DNA of 64,000 bases, taken from assembly GCA_963969595.1 (NCBI GenBank), contig OZ018415.1, positions 15,562,001 to 15,626,000 of the forward strand, in the 5' to 3' direction. Under the pieces are notes generated by a model. The model was not told the DNA's origin and made no database searches. It was given only the letters and a program-made list of their open reading frames with translations. The stretch is from Neckera pumila. Taxonomy: Eukaryota > Streptophyta > Bryopsida > Hypnales > Neckeraceae. Positions 1 to 11,384 of this stretch are shown piece after piece. The first letter of the stretch is position 1; each line of letters opens with the position of its first letter. The translations under genes and the position numbers were made by a program.

Positions 1-574
1 AATTTGCTAACTTCAAATAGAATACAATAAGGAATCATCCAAAAAAATTGCCATTAATTGATTATAGTTGTTAATTTGATTCCTATAGCCATTCAAGACT
101 TTGTCACAATGTTAAGAATAAAAAAAGAATATAAATATTTAGTAGAGTGTGTTTTTCAAATCACTTTGCTGGTTTATGATGTTTTATTAACCAATTGTAG
201 TAATTTATAACTTGATATGGGATATTTAACTATTTGTAATTATATTTCAAATCATCTTAAATATCCCCAGAAGGGGCTACATTTAAAAATAATTCAAAAT
301 TGAAGATTCTTTTGGATTTTGTAATTGAAACATGAAAAGTGAGTTGTAAAATAGTGAGTAGGCAAAAATTCATGGTAAAATTCTTGTAATTATAGATATA
401 TTTTCTATTGACATGATATCAACTGCTAAGTCTTAATAAATATGAAAATTAAAAATTAAAGATTCAATCAATTTTGATTCATGAAAATGATTTGACTATA
501 TGTGCTCTAACAATAAGCAATGTTTTTAAAAAACTACTTTCATTTTTATTTGTAAAACAGGCTAACTGAAAATT
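1..574. other. AT-rich spacer
   Basis: No open frame, RNA gene or repeat structure that I can support. The composition is strongly A/T with many short homopolymer runs, as in most of the spacer in this window. Confidence 0.6.
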
Positions 575-716
575 CTCTACAAGAGAGCAGTGTCAATTTG
601 GACATTTTTTTGTCAATTTTTTTTATCAATTTGGACATTTTTGAGACATAATTCTATCAATTAGGACATTTTAGTCAAATAAGACGTGTCAATTTAGACA
701 CTGTTTTCTTATAGTG
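575..716. mobile_element. CACTA-type MITE, 142 bp
   Basis: The left end reads CTCTACAAGAGAGCAGTGTC and the right end, reverse-complemented, reads CACTATAAGAAAACAGTGTC, so the two ends are imperfect inverted repeats of about 20 bp. ATT lies directly outside both ends (572-574 and 717-719), a 3-bp duplication as expected for CACTA (EnSpm) elements. The interior repeats a short motif, TCAATTTGGACA, in several degenerate copies. It has no coding capacity, so it would depend on a transposase supplied elsewhere. The left end has one change from the canonical CACTA start. Confidence 0.7.
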
Positions 717-1542
717 ATTATTTCACTCATGTTCCTTGGTTCCTGTAGTCAGACAAATTATTTTTGGACTTAGTTCCTCGTTTAAGTGTAAATAGGAAAT
801 CAATATAAATCTTATAGCTTGTTGAATATAAAAAAGGAGTGAATGACAACTAGACTTTGAAAAAGAACCTTATTAGGATAGAAAATGGCCTAGATGTAAA
901 TTACTACTAGTAACTTTTAGAGATTTTAGGAGGTGTGACAAATCGTCCTAGAAAGATAAATAGTCTTCTTCCTTCATTTTTACAATTAGCACATAATATG
1001 AACTTCAAGTTGAGTAGGAAATTGTGTGACTCAACTTGTAATAATTATAGCTTTCAATATAAAATCAATTGTAAAAAAAAATAGTTTAAAAAAAATTGTC
1101 TGTTTACATTTCTTTGTTCTTGTGCCACCGGGTAGGTGTGCACTTAGATGTGATATGTGGGTGATCATTGTAATGTGAGTTGCTTAGATAGACACTTGAT
1201 CTTGAAGTTGAAAGCAACTGATTATTAAATTGAAGATGAATGTTCTTAATATGAAGAACTAGAAGTATCATCATATATGAATTTGGAAGATGTGAATTAG
1301 ATAGTGAATCCAAAAGTTGGTTTGTATTGCATTGTTGGATAGCAAATGCTTAGATTTTAGATACCATTTACAATTTCAATTATCTATTTAAGTCTTTTTG
1401 ACCTTCATGTGACCTTAGTTGCTTCAACAAAAGTCTTACTTGACCTTCCTTCTAAAAAGAACCTCCACTAGGAGAGTTGCCATGGTCTTTTGGCCTTGGT
1501 AGCTTCTTCCCTTCTACAGTTCCTAACTAGTGTACCTCAAGT
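717..1542. other. Spacer without recognisable gene
   Basis: AT-rich sequence with scattered stop codons in all frames. I see no RNA gene or ordered repeat. Confidence 0.5.
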
Positions 1543-1824
1543 ATGCTATACAAGACCTAAAAGAACATAAGACAATCATTGAAGAGAAGATGCAACAGCT
1601 GCAACAAGGCATGGACAAGAATGTTCAACAACAGCTTGTGGAAAAACCTATTCTTGGAGGATCAGATACGAGACTTGAAAGAATATAATACAACCATTGA
1701 ACACCGTATGAAAATGTGCCAGCTTTTTGCGGACTGGTTGGAACTTAAGCATGTTACAACGTATTTGAAGAAGGTTGCGGTTGAGGCTAACATGATCTTT
1801 CATGAGAGGAACATGAAGCACTAG
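1543..1824 (+). pseudogene. Short decayed coding-like fragment with an internal duplication
   Basis: Reading from 1548, a frame encodes IQDLKEHKTIIEEKMQQL and ends at a stop near 1690. A second frame, starting near 1666, encodes the related IRDLKEYNTTIEHRMKM and runs to 1824. The two segments are about 118 bp apart and in different frames, so this looks like a duplicated charged, helix-forming (possibly coiled-coil) segment that has since been frameshifted. I do not recognise the family. It could be a transposon gag-like relic or a chance open frame. Confidence 0.25.
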
Positions 1825-2541
1825 TGCTTTGATAAATCTATAAAACGTGAGATTTCTTTAGTATACCCATGTACACAATATTTGTAATGGTGAGTCCTCG
1901 TATAGGGCAAGTGGAACAAAGCTCTTTGTACCTTATTGGAAACAAAAAGATTTGTCCAACTCGAGTAACATATACGGGATTCTTGACAAGGAAAGCTTGT
2001 CAGTGCCATTTTGCATCGTTTTGAAAGAATGAAGGAATGAGAGGGAGCTATGGCAATGATTATAGAAAAATGTTGCAATCCTACAACATGATCAGCTTGT
2101 TAAGATAAGATTAAGGAAAAAAAACATTATTATCACATCATGCAAGTTACAATAACCGAATGGACAGACAGGCGGACACAGCGGATGGATAATGTAACCA
2201 CTTTAAAGTAGTCACGTCGGGCGGGTTAGGGTCATTGATGTCTCGGATGGGCGGACAAATCAGATAATAGCAAGTGATACTTGATGGGGTAGAGGTCCAA
2301 TCTCAGTCCTCGATATATTGAGCAGCTACATTCTAAATCCTAAACTAAAATCTCCTACTCTCCAACACTATTCTTTACAATCTTTACATTTACAATGCTT
2401 ACATCACTATTATTTACAATCTCTACTTTTATAATGTCCATTTTGAGGATGTTGGATTGGTCGTTGGTTGGGGCGTTGCTTGCGGTAGAGCTTGGGGCGG
2501 TGCTGATTGCAAATGGAGTCGGTTAGATTTAATCTTCGATA
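1825..2541. other. Spacer, with a possible hAT-related fragment near 2155-2275
   Basis: The block around 2160-2275 is rich in GGACAGACAGG and GCGGACAAAT type motifs. These resemble the G/C-rich interior of the hAT-type element at 56814-57262. I found no inverted ends or target duplication here, so the link is weak. No gene is visible. Confidence 0.3.
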
Positions 2542-3420
2542 CAAAACCTTTGCACTTCTTTGTGTACAAAGCTTTCTATTTGTGCCAATTTTGTGGCTTT
2601 GAATCCATGGTGTGAAAGTTATAGATTTTTTTAATTAAAAAATTGAATAAATTATCTTTTATTTTGGTATAGGATAACTTTCACATCATATGTTCAGATG
2701 CCACAAAACAAAACCTTTGCATTCCTTTGTGCATAGAGCTTTCTATTTGTACCAAGAACACAACTTCTCACTCCGCAACAAAGCCCTTCCATTCCTTTGT
2801 GCACAAAAGATATTGAGTTTAAAAGTTTTATAAATGATAAAATTAAAAAAAATAAAATTATTTTGATTGTGGCAACAACATAGGGCACATTAGTTTATAC
2901 TTTAAATTGGTTGTTTGTTTATTTTAATTGTTTTGTTTGATACACTAAAAGCCTCAAATCTAAGAAACCATGAGGCATCTTGCAGTATTCTTAGTACCGT
3001 TGAAAAGTTCTCTGCAAGAAGGATGCACGAACTTTGTTTTTCATGATGTTTGGACCTATGGTGTAAAAGTTATGGATTTTCTAAGTCTTATGAATTCAAA
3101 AAATAATATAAATTATCTTTCATTTTGGAAAATCTGTAACTTTTATGTTGCATATCCAAACGCCATGTAACAAATCCTTTGCTCTCCTTTGTACATACAA
3201 CTTTTTATTTTTGTCAATTTCATAGCATTTGGACCTATGGTGTAATAGTTATGGATTTTTTTAATGAAAAAATCCAATTTAATTATCTTTAATTTTGGAA
3301 AATCCTTAATTTTCACATTGCATGTCCAAATACCATAAAACTAGCCCTTTTTTGTGCATAAATCTTTCTATTTGTAAAAAAATGCAATATTTCACACTAT
3401 AGTGTAAAAGTTATTGAATT
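2542..3420. repeat. Array of about three diverged repeats, each with an imperfect hairpin
   Basis: Phrases such as CCTTTGCATTCCTTTGTGCA and CTTTCTATTTGT recur near 2542, 2700, 3175 and 3340. Between them are imperfect inverted repeats. In the clearest one, TTTGGACCTATGGTGTAAAA near 3050 pairs with the complement of a segment ending ATATCCAAA near 3163, with arms of about 32 bp. Similar folds lie near 2593-2700 and 3219-3335. No protein is supported; the open frames here are short. Confidence 0.5.
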
Positions 3421-4903
3421 TCAAAGTGTTAATGAATTAAAATATATTAAGATATTATTTTTATTTTATTTAATTATAGTGTGGCAACAACACAGGGTAC
3501 ATTAGTTTATAGTGAAAACAAATATTTTTTTTTCTACTTTACTTGTATATTCTTTGTCATCAAAATTTAAATCCTCTTAACTTCAAACAATAGCATTGTA
3601 GGTTTTGAATTTAAATTGTTTTATATATGACTTTTGAATTAAAGATTTAAGAAATAAATTTCAAGTTCATATTGTATTTTTGTTTTTAAAAATGATTGTC
3701 GAATAAAAGTATATACAATATAAAAGAAAAAATTTAATCATCAATAGATCTATAATAAAATAGAAACATATCAATCCTAAAGGTGAGATTGTCGTTTAAG
3801 CAATCTAGATCCTATATGGTTCATTTTTTTATTGAAAAATTGAAAATTTTGAATTTAAAAACAAAATTCAATAAAGTTATATTCTAGATAAATGAATGAT
3901 GCCTGCAAAAAAAGGACCATTTATAACTTTCTCATCACTAATCCATTCCATTTGGAATCATCAAAGCTTTAGATATAGCCACATTTTATGAAAACATATA
4001 TTTAAATTAAATTATTTCAATTTTATTTTCGAAATTTGAAGTTAAACACAGCTTGTTCTAAGCAACATTATTTGGCTATCAAGTACCAAGTACCAAAAGG
4101 CTAATATCCTTAGTAAGCTAATAGAAATATTCTCTAACCCCTAAATCAAGGACGATTTGGAACAATTTTTAGAAGTCTGTAACTCTGGATACATTCATGT
4201 AAAGTCAATTCTGAGTAGATTTTCCCTAAAATTTCCATGCAAAGCGTGGACATTGCCCCTTTGGCAAAAATATAATTTTTTTCTATCAAATGCCTCCATC
4301 AATAATTATATATGTTTCCCAAAGTTTTTTGGGGCAACATAGCAACTCTAAGTAGATTAAATAGAACTCCTTTCCTACTTCTAAAATTTAAAAAACAAGT
4401 CACTAAGATAATGTAAGACGAGGTGAAAGTATCCACACAAAAACTATAAGCAATGCAAAATCTCACCTTAGGAAGAGATAAAGTCTGTGATCCTATGAGG
4501 CAAGGTCTAGAAAATAAATCAACTAACATGAAGTGCTCTAATCTTTCAATTCATACTGTCAAACTTTTCAACATTTTTTCTACAAATTCCTCACTTGTAG
4601 TACTAATTAATTTGTATAGTTTTCTATTTAAATCACATTTATTTCATTTATATTTTAGAGTTCTAAAAATTATTATTTTGTAATTTGTGAACAAAATGTA
4701 CTATTTTATACAAACACTAGGATTCAATTACTCTAAAAACTCAAGTTCAATTCTAATATTTATTTTGAGTTTTTCTTTTAGTAGATGCCTCCTATAAAAT
4801 TTGAACTTTAAAAACCCAAAGAATGTTGTTTTCTAGGTTATATTTGCTTTCCTTATTATAAAGGCACTTCTAAAATGATTATATTCCATCTTATGCTTAT
4901 CCT
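3421..4903. other. AT-rich spacer
   Basis: I see no gene or RNA. The open frames at 4157-4342 and 4453-4683 have no recognisable content. Confidence 0.5.
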
Positions 4904-4907
4904 TTAA

Positions 4908-5115
4908 CCCCTAAAGGATCAGCCTGCTGATTTTGGCAATATAACTTTTTTGGGCAGGTACATGTGAGCAGAGATTTGAATCTTTTAGGTTGAAACTTTT
5001 TCACAAGGTGTGGTCTAGGAATATTGTGCATGTGCACAAATTTTCATTGAATTTGGGTATACAAGTAAAAAGTTATGATGTAAAATGTGATTTATTTTTC
5101 AACTAGGGCAATAGA
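4908..5115 (+). repeat. Left terminal region of the piggyBac element
   Basis: CCCCTAAAGG is followed by the palindrome ATCAGC-CT-GCTGAT and then the block TTTTTTGGGCAGGTAC. The sequence from here to about 5115 aligns, with gaps and substitutions, to the reverse complement of 22700-22490. Shared blocks include TTTTGGGCAG, AGAGATTT and AAAAGTTAT. Confidence 0.65.
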
Positions 5116-5895
5116 GGCAGGAGTCTTTACACTACACTTACAATTTCCAGGCAATGCCCACAGTTGTAAGGGCAGTTTAGGAGGCAAGGTATCCAACATT
5201 TGCAAGTTGGGTCCAAAAACGGGTTTTCACTGACATGCTAGAACACAAATAAATGCATGCACTGTCAGATTTGGGGAATGAGATCTTGGCAGTTGGCTCA
5301 GCTGAAGTTAGATGCCATGGACAATGTAATTGCCTTATCTAGATTCAAAGGCTTACTCACAAGACAGTTTTGGAGCCGCCATCTGCAAATTCTTGAGTAA
5401 TGAAATGACAACAAAAATCTCCATGGCATGACACAAATACAAAACTCTTGAATGCAAATCACCTTTTTTTATTAGATTGCAAGTTCATCATAATGTTTCT
5501 AGATCATTGTTGAAATTTTGATTCTAGTTCCACAATATACCAAAATTTATTTCACTTCCAATTTTCAAATGTATTCTATTGCTGACATGAAGAAGCGACA
5601 TTTTTCAAAAAAATTCAAGGCAGCCATCAATTGCCATATCTAATTCAAAAAATCAGAAACTCAAGATAGCCACCATTGTTGTAATGCATTGAATGACCAT
5701 AACGTTCAAGCTTTCTTCACAGAGCCAAAACTACAGAGCATAGCAGCAACTTTGAATTACCAAAGAGCATGGATGGAGCAAGCATGGTGAAGAGTGACTC
5801 CAGTGTCCCAAAAAATCAGCAGTTTAGGAAAAAGTAATTCAGCATCTAGTCTTGAGAGCTGCAACTTGATCATTGAGTCCACATAGTCAGGAGGG
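5116..5895. other. Interior of the piggyBac element, no gene seen
   Basis: This is non-coding sequence between the left terminus and the first open frame. I find no promoter motif that I would defend. Confidence 0.4.
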
Positions 5896-6354
5896 ATGAG
5901 GGGTATCCCATCGCAGCAGGTCGGAGCTGCTTCAAACACAGGCGCAGCTCAATCGCAGGAGGTCAGCGCTGTTGAAGGAGGCGCAGTTCAATCGGACGAA
6001 GTTGGAGCCGCTGAAAGGGGTGCAGCTGGATCAAAGGAAGTCAGAGCCGATGAAGGTCCAGGAGTTGAATCGAAGGACTGTGGAGCTGCTAAAGGAGGCG
6101 CACTTGAATCAAAGTTGGCAGTACTGGAGGAAATTCTTGTGGTGAAAGAACGGCCCATGCAACCTCTACATATCCTACAAGAAGAGCTGCAATTCTTACT
6201 CACCAATTGTGCAGGAGCTAGTTCATTGCAAGTTGCAAGAATGGTTGTGCTCCTTGACATCAACCACCTGAGATCTCTACTTCTTCAAAAAGGGACATTG
6301 AAGTGGCCACGTGATCCAAAAGTAGCTAACTACAGGCATCATTTCTACAGGTAG
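5896..6354 (+). CDS. Hypothetical 152-aa open frame with 13-residue repeats
   Basis: The frame opens with ATG at 5896 and ends with TAG. Residues 6-71 are five consecutive units of about 13 residues, each beginning with Ser and rich in Glu, Gly, Ala and Val (for example SDEVGAAERGAAG and SKDCGAAKGGALE). The DNA period is 39 bp, after a first unit of 42 bp, so the frame is kept. The remaining ~80 residues include a Leu/Glu-rich helix-like segment around ILQEELQFLLTN. I recognise no family. It sits inside the piggyBac element upstream of the transposase, so it may be a second element-encoded frame, an early exon, or captured sequence. Frame preservation is the only sign that it was coding. Confidence 0.3.
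   Translation: MRGIPSQQVGAASNTGAAQSQEVSAVEGGAVQSDEVGAAERGAAGSKEVRADEGPGVESKDCGAAKGGALESKLAVLEEILVVKERPMQPLHILQEELQFLLTNCAGASSLQVARMVVLLDINHLRSLLLQKGTLKWPRDPKVANYRHHFYR
5911..6114 (+). repeat. 39-bp in-frame tandem repeat, five units
   Basis: Units start at 5911, 5953, 5992, 6031 and 6070, each beginning TCG or TCA. The first unit is 42 bp and the others 39 bp. Units differ by several substitutions, many at third codon positions. Confidence 0.7.
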
Positions 6355-7725
6355 GTGGCCCATGCATTAGGATGGTGAGAAAGGCTCCAATTTCACAAGG
6401 ACGTCCATTTTTTTCATTAAGGATCACGTGTGGCCAGATTTACCTTCAGTATCAACTATACAAGGAGAGAAACGGAATGCCAAGACTTCCGCAATTCCTA
6501 AAGGGAAAATGGGTACGTCATATACTGTGCTAGTACATTTTTCAAGTTCTGTGCTTGCTGTATTTCCTTGAACAATTGGCACACTAGCGGTACTATTCAG
6601 GACCCGAGCAACAAGAAAGTTCAAAAACTAGTTTTGGGATTACAATTGCTTACCTATGGTCCTCGCAATTTGCACGCGATGATGTACCTCCGCGCCGGAG
6701 TGCTTGGGTCCTTGAGAGCAGGGCTAGCGTTGTCGATCTGGAGAGCGCGGCTGCGAACTAGACAGAGGGCGGCACTGACGTTCAGCTCCTCCTTGCCGAA
6801 GCCTGCTTGAGCGACAGCTCCAACGTAGGTGATGAGCCGTTGCTGCCACGGAGTCTGATCGGACCGTCAGCGCTACCCGGAGACCTACATGATCATGACT
6901 TCAAGGCCTTGAATGAAGTTGCAGATGTCCGCATGCAGTTCGGCTGAGGGACCTCCAGAAATCAGATGGCGAGTTGGGGTCGCAACTGCACCTGGGAGTT
7001 GCACACGCTACAGTTGGCGACCGTCGATGTAGCTCCACATCGAACCCCGTCCAGAGGCCACTTCTCCGAGAGTTGCAGGCGGACGAAGACCTACAAGATC
7101 CTGAACATGACCAACACAAAGATCATGAGATTGCGGAAATGGAAATTGGCGAAGCAATAGACGAGTTCAACATCTCCTAAGAAAGTGAGTTACCTCATGG
7201 TAGGCGAGAATCTAGTTGTGAAGAACTATTTTATTCCGATGCAAAGACCTCAGACGACTCCGACCTTGGCTCAAAGATTTCTGCTAGCCGCCCGAAATGA
7301 CGCACTCATCAATATCCTTGCACCGCTCAAGATCACGAAACAATCCAAAATGCAAGACAAGAAGAAGTGGCGCTTGGAAAAAATTGTGTGGCAGTGCTGG
7401 GAGAGAGAGGGCGGGGGAGGAGCTCGTAACAGATGACTTCAAAGGCAGGGACAAGCGCTCTGATGGTCGCGGAAGACCTGGTAGCTGGCAAGCAGGCGAG
7501 CTTGATGCGGGCAGGGACTAGTGGCCCGACCCCAACCCTGACCCTGACGGTGCAAGCATGTCTCCATTGGCCGCCCAACGCGTGGCACTACGCGAGCTGT
7601 TGGGCCAGCTGCTAGTTGTTCCCCCCTTGGAGCCGCATTTGAATTTCGACCCAGTAATTCCGTTGGAGGGAAATGGGCCAAGGGTCCCCCTGCCTAACTT
7701 AGGCTGTAACATTCATGCATTTTAG
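6355..7725. other. GC-richer interior of the piggyBac element, no clear gene
   Basis: From about 6650 to 7690 the sequence is clearly richer in G+C than its surroundings, and several overlapping short frames are open. None has recognisable content. A frame ending near 7180 is acidic (HDQHKDHEIAEMEIGEAIDE) and could be a remnant of the acidic N-terminus that piggyBac transposases often have. A possible acceptor (GCATTTTAG at 7717-7725) precedes the transposase frame. Confidence 0.3.
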
Positions 7726-9403
7726 GGTTATGAGGGTTTGGATTCTTTGGATGAGGGATACTATTCAAATGTAGAGAAGCTAGAGAATGAAAATGAAGAT
7801 ATAGATGAGGAAAATGAACTTGCGTATGAAAGAGGTCATAGTAGTGATGATGGAGATCTGGATAACCCCAGCGGTGTGAAACATCTTTTCAAAGAATCAA
7901 CATGGGCAAGAGCCAATTTTACATACTCCCCAGAACGTCGTGCATTTGTTGGAATGTCTCGCCCTACATCACATTTCCGTAGGATGCCAACATTTATGGC
8001 ATTGTTCTCTTTATTTTGGCCATATGCTCTTTTGAGGAAAATTAAATGCATGGCAACTTTGAAGGCATATTTGGTGGTATAAATATTTTTGGGATTGAAG
8101 AGACAACCTAACTTGAAGACGGATTGGACAAAAAAAGGTTCTTTCTTCCATTGTCCTCAAATTTCTCAAGTTTTTACTCGTGCTCGCTTCCAAGCAATTA
8201 CAAAATGTCTTCATATTACCAACCCGGCTATCTATGTGAGGGAGAGAGCATTACCGGGCTATGACAAAATGGAGCAGGTTCGTTGGCTAGTAAATGACAT
8301 CAAGGATAGTTTCAAACGCAATTGGACACTAAAAAAATACATCACAATGGACGAGATGATGATTAGGTACAAGGGTTCTTATTGTCCAGCTAGACAATAA
8401 ATGCCTAAGAAACCCCAGAAATGGGGCATCAAGGTGTGGTGCCTTGCAGACTCTTTGTCAAGATATGTATACACCTTCGACATTTACTATGGAGCCAATC
8501 CGAATTTAGCATTGGATGAAGTGCCCATCGTCATTCGTGGAGAGCCTCGATTAGCCCACAATGTGGTCATGGACTTAGTACAAGGTCTTGGAGACAAGGG
8601 GCATGTTCTTGTCACGGATAATTTTTTTCTCAAGCGTAGGCTTATTCATGGAGTTGTCCACTATCCACATTTATGCCATTGGCACTATATGATGCAATCG
8701 TATAGGTTTACCTTTGGAATTGAAGACATTGAAGGATTGGAAGAATTCTACGCAAGGGACATTGCAATGGAAAATGCATGAGAATAGGGGAATTAGTTGT
8801 GTTCTTTGGAAAGACAAGCGGCCCGTGCTCCTAATTTCTACCCATGCTTGGCCTATAGTTCCTCCTTGTGTCCCCATTCCTACCGTGCCTCGTAGAAATG
8901 GAGCAGTGAGGAATTCCATTCCTACATCTCCCGTACATTTGGAGTATACCACATACATGAGGGGGGTAGATGTCGTGGACCAATTGCGGGCATTGTATTC
9001 ATGCCAAAGTCAATCGCACAAGTGGTGGCACCGGGTCTTTGCATTTCTCCTAGACACGATGGTGGTGAATATGTACATTTTGTACAAAGGCATTTTGCTA
9101 ATAAATGACTGGGCAAAGAAACCAATGACACACCTACAATTCAAGTCTAATTTGTGTGTGGCTCTACTACAAAATTGGAAGGGGCGTGAAACGGATGTTG
9201 AAGAAAAAGATCCAAGGAGACATTTGCCAACATGGAGCCACATACGACGTACTTGTGTAGTTTGTGGTTTCCAATCTTGCCACCACTATTGTCGTGCACA
9301 CCATTGGGCATACATGTGTCTAAACCGTGGTTACTTTGCGGAGTTCCACTATGGGCCCCTAAACCGTGGAGGTGCTCGACATCAACGCCACCTAGTACCT
9401 TGA
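7726..9403 (+). pseudogene. Broken piggyBac-type transposase (DDE_Tnp_1_7 family)
   Basis: The translated stretch follows the piggyBac plan: an acidic N-terminus, a DDD nuclease core, and a C-terminal Cys/His-rich segment (CVVCGFQSC...HHWAYMC near 9255-9320). Catalytic Asp codons are visible at 8350-8352 (TMDEMM), 8617-8619 (VTDNFF) and 8969-8971 (GVDVVDQ). WKDKRPVLL and HKWWHRVFAFLLD are also typical family blocks. It is not translatable: TAA at 8080 and 8398 interrupt one frame, the frame shifts between about 8625 and 8642, and a TGA stands at 8690 in the new frame. No in-frame start is visible upstream, so an upstream exon or a lost 5' end is likely. The final stop is TGA at 9401. The enzyme would cut and paste DNA at TTAA, which matches the flanks of the host element. 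Family assignment is strong; activity is excluded. Confidence 0.85.
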
Positions 9404-9410
9404 GGGTATG

Positions 9411-9720
9411 TTTCATTTTCCTTCTTGAGTTTTTTCTCATTTCCAATTTTTTTTCTTTCTCACAAGGCATTTTTCCACCCTAAAGATATATTTCTTTTCC
9501 TTCTTGAGTTTTTTCTCATTTCCAATTTTTTTTTCTTTCTCACAAGGCATTTTTCTACTCTAAATATATATTTCTTTCCCATCTTGAGTTTTTTCTCACT
9601 TCCAATTTTTTTTTCTTTCTCACAAGGCATTTTTCTACTCTAAACATATATTTCTTTCCCATCTTGAGTTTTTTCTCACTTCCAATTTTTTTTTTTCTCA
9701 CAAGGCCATTTTCTACTCTA
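9411..9720. repeat. ~80-bp tandem repeat, first block (four units)
   Basis: The phrase CTTGAGTTTTTTCTCA recurs at 9424, 9503, 9583 and 9663, giving a period of 79-80 bp. Each unit also carries TTTCTTTCTCACAAGGC. It begins just after the transposase stop codon. Confidence 0.85.
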
Positions 9721-9747
9721 AATGCACTACCTCCCCCCAAAAAAAAA

Positions 9748-10430
9748 TACGTGTTAGTACACTTAGTGACATATGATTTTTTTTTCTAAGATCATATGTC
9801 ACTAAGTACATTAATCCCCCAACATATGTGTTAGTGCACATAGTGACATATGATTTTTTTTTTCTCTCTAATATCATATGTCACTAAGTGCACTACCCCC
9901 CTAAAATACGTGTTAGTACACTTAGTGACATATGATTTTTTTCTAAGATCATATGTCACTAAGTACATTAATCCCCCAAAATATGTGTTAGTGCACATAG
10001 TGACATACGATTTTTTTTCCCTCTAAGATCTTATGTCACTAAGTGCACTAACCCCTCAAAATACGGGTTAGTGCACATAGTGACATATAATTTTTTTTTC
10101 CTCTACGATCTTATGTCACTAAGTGCACTAACCCCCCAAAATACGGGTTAGTGCACATAGTGACATACATTTTTTTTTCTCTAAGATCATATGCCACTAA
10201 ATGTACTACCCCCCACCCCACCTTACCCCAAATATGTATTAGTACACTTCGTGAAATATGAGTTTTTCTTTCTAAGATCATATGTCACTAAGTGCACTAA
10301 TCCCCCAAAATACGTATTAGTGCATATAGCGACATACAATTTTTTTTTTCTCTAAGATCGTACGTCACTAAATGCTCTACCCCCCAAAAATACGTGTTAG
10401 TAAAATACGTGTTAGTATTAGTGAAATATA
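9748..10430. repeat. Array of eight ~80-bp units, each with a hairpin
   Basis: Units start near 9748, 9826, 9908, 9982, 10061, 10141, 10231 and 10311, with a partial ninth at 10391. Each contains an inverted repeat. In the best units, ACTTAGTGACATATGAT (17 nt) pairs perfectly with ATCATATGTCACTAAGT across a T-rich loop of about 10-14 nt. Later units carry substitutions in the arms. The array splits the other ~80-bp array into two blocks. Confidence 0.85.
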
Positions 10431-10620
10431 TTTCTTTCCCATCTTGAGTTTTTTCTCACTTCCAATTTTTTTTCTTTCTCACAAGGCCATTTTCCACTCT
10501 AAACATATATTTCTTTCCATCTTGAGTTTTTTCTCACTTCCAATTTTAATTCTTTCTCACAAGGCATTTTTCCACTCAACATATATTTCTTTTCTTTCTT
10601 GACCTTTTTCTCACTTGTTT
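10430..10620. repeat. ~80-bp tandem repeat, second block (about two and a half units)
   Basis: The CTTGAGTTTTTTCTCACTTC phrase of the first block reappears at 10443 and 10521 with a 78-bp spacing. A degenerate partial unit follows near 10599. Confidence 0.8.
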
Positions 10621-11384
10621 CTTGTTTCATTTTTTATTTTTCATTTTTGGGTCTTCATTGTTTTTTTAGGCTATCCTATTTTATATTTTTCACTTCCTTC
10701 ACACCATTTTTCCCCGGTAATTTCTCATGAAAGTGATGTCTAATTTTTTTTTTGCAGATTACACTCTGGATAGAGTCTGGAACACTCTAAAACCATTCCC
10801 ACACATCTCAGCCTTTCCCCAATCCATAGAACTGCCGTCTCCTTCCCCCAGTTTCATCCAACCGCCCTCTCTTCCCCACAATTTCATTCCTTGGCCTTCT
10901 CCTCCCCAGTCTCATCCACCTGCCTCTCTTCTTGTTGCCCCTTCCTCTCTTTCCCAATCTGCCCTCCCTTTCTCTCCTTCCTCCCTCCTTTTGCTCTGGT
11001 CTCCCCTTCCTCTACCCAACTTCTGTCCGCCTCTCTTCCTACAGTCTGATACCCACTAGCTAGCAAGGAATTCGGTGGAGGACACAGAAAACCTATCACA
11101 CTCCATCTTTTGGGCAGTCCTCGAAGGTGGAGGGAGAAGTCAGTACCCGGCATTTTTAGATTTTTAACCCTGCTTCCAACCTGCCCTAGGCTGTAGATCT
11201 CAATCTCCTTGATAAGTTGGTGAAATTTTAGCTATTCACTTTGGGATTTTTTTATATGATGGACAAGATGATAATCTAGGTGATGACCGTTCATTTTTAG
11301 GAAAAACATCTGTACAAAGAAGCAATGAATTTCTAAAGATTTCCAAGTGCTGGGCTTTTTTGTGAAACCTCTTTGCACATTTCA
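10621..11384. other. Interior of the piggyBac element, pyrimidine-rich stretch
   Basis: The section 10790-11060 is C/T-rich and gives a Pro/Ser/Leu-rich open frame that I regard as compositional. TTAACCC occurs at 11164 but does not match the termini of the other TTAA elements. No gene is seen. Confidence 0.4.

Noticed and set aside
10727..11059. Pro/Ser/Leu-rich open frame
   Set aside because: Low-complexity C/T-rich DNA with no homology cue.
11164..11175. TTAACCC as an alternative element boundary
   Set aside because: The bases inside do not match any of the TTAA element termini.
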